A stretch of DNA of 16,495 nucleotides, taken from contig PKQY01000041.1 of the NCBI GenBank assembly GCA_017577895.1, forward strand, positions 1 to 16,495, in the 5' to 3' direction. The position numbers and the translations under genes are program-made. This stretch comes from Bacillota bacterium. GTDB taxonomy: Bacteria; Bacillota; Bacilli; ZCTH02-B2. The notes under the pieces are model-generated. The model searched no databases, was not told the origin of the DNA, and worked only from the letters and a program-made list of their open reading frames with translations. Of the stretch, positions 14,862 to 16,495 are shown piece after piece; positions within the stretch are counted from its first letter, which is position 1, and the number at the start of each line of letters is the position of its first letter.

Positions 14862-15188
14862 ATGAAGATTCGGTTATAGAAAAGTTCGGACGGAAATCAT
14901 TTTGGGGCTTCACGAATGGGGCTGTCCATGTTAGACTATAGACTGGGTGTGGTGTCGGTTTGCCAATGCAGGCAGACAAAACCAAAAAAAATTTTTTCTC
15001 CCATGCAACGAAACGCAACTCTGGATCGTTATGCATGGTGGATGCAGCAAACGACATGCACCCAACAACCAAAAGACAAACAACAATTCAGCTCTTCCGC
15101 GGAAAGGGGGGAACGGATGGCCAAGAGGGGGAGCATCTTGAATTCACATCAACCAATGAAGCTAGGTCAAGGAGGAGAAACTGGAGCC
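14862..15188 (+). other. Intergenic region and long leader of the second S-layer gene
   Basis: This 327-base gap has no terminator I can find after the first S-layer gene. It contains the promoter at 14909-14937, then a predicted leader of about 240 bases. The leader includes an A8T6 tract (14984-14997), a small hairpin TGCAT-GGTGG-ATGCA (15032-15046), an A/C-rich low-structure stretch (about 15048-15090), a 10-bp palindrome TTCCGCGGAA (15095-15104) and several purine-rich Shine-Dalgarno-like runs. The frame of the downstream protein has no stop from 14880 onward. Small ORFs elsewhere in the gap look like chance. Confidence 0.75.
14909..14937 (+). promoter_or_regulatory. Promoter of the second S-layer gene
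   Basis: TTCACG (14909-14914), a 17-bp spacer and TAGACT (14932-14937), with an extended TG at 14929-14930. The -35 box, spacer length and TG element equal those upstream of the first S-layer gene, and the -10 boxes differ by one base. Transcription would start near 14944, leaving a leader of about 245 bases before ATG 15189. Confidence 0.62.
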
Positions 15189-15191
15189 ATG
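15106..15191 (+). promoter_or_regulatory. Tandem in-frame translation starts of the second S-layer gene
   Basis: ATG 15117 follows GGGGGG (15106-15111) by five bases. ATG 15189 follows AAGGAGGAG (15169-15177) by eleven. Both are in the same frame with no stop between, so initiation at the first would add 24 residues (beginning MAKRGSILNSHQ) before the signal peptide. A TTG at 15138 behind GAGGGGGAG and an ATG at 15156 are also in frame. Confidence 0.5.
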
Positions 15192-16495
15192 AAGAAGGTG
15201 TTCAAGAAAGTTGCCACTTCGGCATTGGCAGCGACGCTGGTATTGCCGGCCGGAATTGCTGGCGCAGCGACCAAGTTTCCGGATGTCAACCCGAACACGG
15301 TGACGCCGGACGTGCAACAAGCCATTGAAGCCTTGGCGGAACAAGGCATCATCCAAGGGTTCCCGGATGGAACGTTCGGTCCGAACAAATCCATCACGCG
15401 GGCTCAGTTTGCCAAAATCTTGGCCCAAGTCAAAGGTCTGCAACCCAATCCGGCAGCTGCGGCCCAATTCACGGACGTGAAAGATCCGGAACAAAAAGGT
15501 TGGGTCGGTGCCCTGTATGCGGCTGGCTTGACCACCGGTACGACGGCTACCACCTATTCGCCGAACCGTCCGATTCAACGGGACCAAGCGGCCACCTTCC
15601 TGGTGCGGGCACTGGGTCTGGAAGAAGTGGCGAAAGAACTGGACCTGACTCCGACGACCACGGACGGTGCGCGGATCAACGCTTCGCACAAAGCGAACGT
15701 CGGTCTGTTGGAGAAAATTGGCCTGGTCAAAGGGTATCCGAACGGTGCCTACGGTCCTGGCGATCCGTTCAAACGGCAACAAGCGGCCAACTTGCTGTAT
15801 AAAGTGCAACAAGAAGGCGACACTTATGTTGCTGCGGCACATGCCCTGCTGAACAAAGTGGAAGTCGTCTACAACGACAACGGTACCTTGACGATCAAAG
15901 GTTCCATCAAAGGTGCTGCCAAAGTTGACGTTGTAGTGCGTGAAGCAGAAGCCGCTACCACGCAAGCTGCTGGCGACGTCTTGTTTGAACAAAAAGGCGT
16001 GGAAGCCAAAGACGGTGTGTTTGAAGTCACCACGTCCTTCATTGGCAACAAAAACGTGACGGTGAGTGTCACGGCTTATGACGCCAATGGCAACGTGATT
16101 ACCACCCTGGAGCAAAAAGCGCAAGCTCCGCAAGGTGAAGTGAAAGGCTATACCGAAGCGCCGGATTTGATCGCGGTGCGTGCGGATGGCAAGTATGTGT
16201 ATTTCACCTTTGACGAAGAAATTGACGATGTTGAAAACGAAGATGCTTTCTTCCTCGTGTCTTTTTCTGGCGACATCATTGAAGCCAAAGAAGCAGATGT
16301 AGAAAAAGATAAGAAAACGGTAAAAGCCCACTTCTACACGGCTGGCACGGTTGCCACTGCGACCATTGCTGGTGTGAAAAGTGGAGCAGTATCTGATGAA
16401 GACGGCAACGACAACGTAGAAGCGAGCCTGCCGTTGAAAAACGTCAAAATTGGGGGCTTTACTGGCGGCCCTGATTTAAATTCTTTAAAATTTAA
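15189..16495 (+). CDS. SLH-domain S-layer protein (second paralogue, 3' end outside window)
   Basis: The frame stays open to the window edge, giving 435 residues. MKKVFKKVATSALAATL is a signal peptide with likely cleavage after A26 or A27. Three SLH domains follow at about 30-81, 93-143 and 155-203, with GFPDGTFGPNKSITRAQF, TYSPNRPIQRDQA and GYPNGAYGPGDPFKRQQ. After them come segments collinear with the first S-layer protein, for example GTLTIKGSIKGAAKVDVVV, TVSVTAYDANGN and TATIAGVKSGAV. No cysteine is seen. Codon use is strongly biased (19 of 20 Gln codons are CAA; neighbours mix CAG and CAA), as expected for a very highly expressed gene, so this may be the main lattice protein. ATG 15189 is preferred because it aligns with the first paralogue and has AAGGAGGAG upstream; ATG 15117 is an in-frame alternative. 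Confidence 0.92.
   Translation, partial: MKKVFKKVATSALAATLVLPAGIAGAATKFPDVNPNTVTPDVQQAIEALAEQGIIQGFPDGTFGPNKSITRAQFAKILAQVKGLQPNPAAAAQFTDVKDPEQKGWVGALYAAGLTTGTTATTYSPNRPIQRDQAATFLVRALGLEEVAKELDLTPTTTDGARINASHKANVGLLEKIGLVKGYPNGAYGPGDPFKRQQAANLLYKVQQEGDTYVAAAHALLNKVEVVYNDNGTLTIKGSIKGAAKVDVVVREAEAATTQAAGDVLFEQKGVEAKDGVFEVTTSFIGNKNVTVSVTAYDANGNVITTLEQKAQAPQGEVKGYTEAPDLIAVRADGKYVYFTFDEEIDDVENEDAFFLVSFSGDIIEAKEADVEKDKKTVKAHFYTAGTVATATIAGVKSGAVSDEDGNDNVEASLPLKNVKIGGFTGGPDLNSLKF

Noticed and set aside
14862..14908. Searched for a terminator after the first S-layer gene
   Set aside because: No inverted repeat with a T-tract was found; read-through into the second gene remains possible.
15162..16331. 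A 389-codon minus-strand open frame opposite the second S-layer gene
   Set aside because: The plus frame encodes a clear signal peptide and three SLH domains; the antisense frame is Phe/Val/Arg-rich without recognisable domains, a by-product of strong codon bias.
1..16495. CRISPR arrays, tRNA/rRNA genes, insertion sequences or phage genes
   Set aside because: No regularly spaced repeats, no cloverleaf-like segments and no transposase or integrase motifs were seen on either strand.

Overview
The window is a GC-rich stretch from a Gram-positive, flagellated, S-layer-bearing bacterium, most likely a Bacillota (Bacillales-like) lineage and possibly a thermophile. The evidence is gene content: a flagellar rod/hook gene followed by an EpuA-like small protein and, further on, fabZ (compare flhP-fabZ order in Bacillus, recalled from general knowledge), a teichoic-acid-type initiation enzyme (TagO), an LCP ligase, a CsaB-like pyruvyl transferase, TagA, and two SLH-domain S-layer proteins. 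All real genes lie on the + strand. I cannot name the species from sequence alone.

Layout. (A) 1-913: the 3' end of a flagellar rod/hook gene, an EpuA-like one-TM protein and a CDP-alcohol phosphatidyltransferase (PgsA), tightly packed and closed by a hairpin terminator at 931-954. (B) 1019-4021: a weak candidate promoter, then fabZ, tagO and an LCP-family gene, closed by a good intrinsic terminator at 4049-4080. (C) 4128-12173: a six-gene run: UDP-sugar dehydrogenase, GT4 glycosyltransferase, O-antigen polymerase/ligase-like membrane protein, CsaB-like pyruvyl transferase, MVF-family flippase and TagA. (D) 12204-16495: two tandem paralogous S-layer proteins, each with its own near-identical promoter; the second is cut by the window end.

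How the parts fit (inference from family roles). TagO puts GlcNAc-1-P on undecaprenyl phosphate and TagA adds ManNAc. The dehydrogenase would supply a uronic acid such as UDP-ManNAcA, and GT4 adds a further sugar. The CsaB-like enzyme adds a ketal pyruvate. The MVF protein flips lipid-linked units, the Wzy/ligase-like protein polymerises or transfers them, and LCP attaches the polymer to peptidoglycan. The product would be a pyruvylated secondary cell-wall polymer (SCWP), which is the ligand of SLH domains; the SLH proteins encoded next door would be its cargo. The window thus looks like a nearly self-contained S-layer anchoring locus. No UDP-GlcNAc 2-epimerase is visible, so UDP-ManNAc must come from elsewhere.

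Most notable signals: (1) both S-layer genes share the promoter TTCACG-N17-TA(C/G)ACT with an extended TG; (2) the second S-layer gene has a leader of about 240 nt, open in frame throughout, with a second in-frame ATG and its own Shine-Dalgarno 24 codons upstream; (3) short tandem peptide-coding repeats occur in tagA and the GT4 gene whose copies differ only at silent positions; (4) Ala/Gly-rich inserts or tails occur in several enzymes of the locus.
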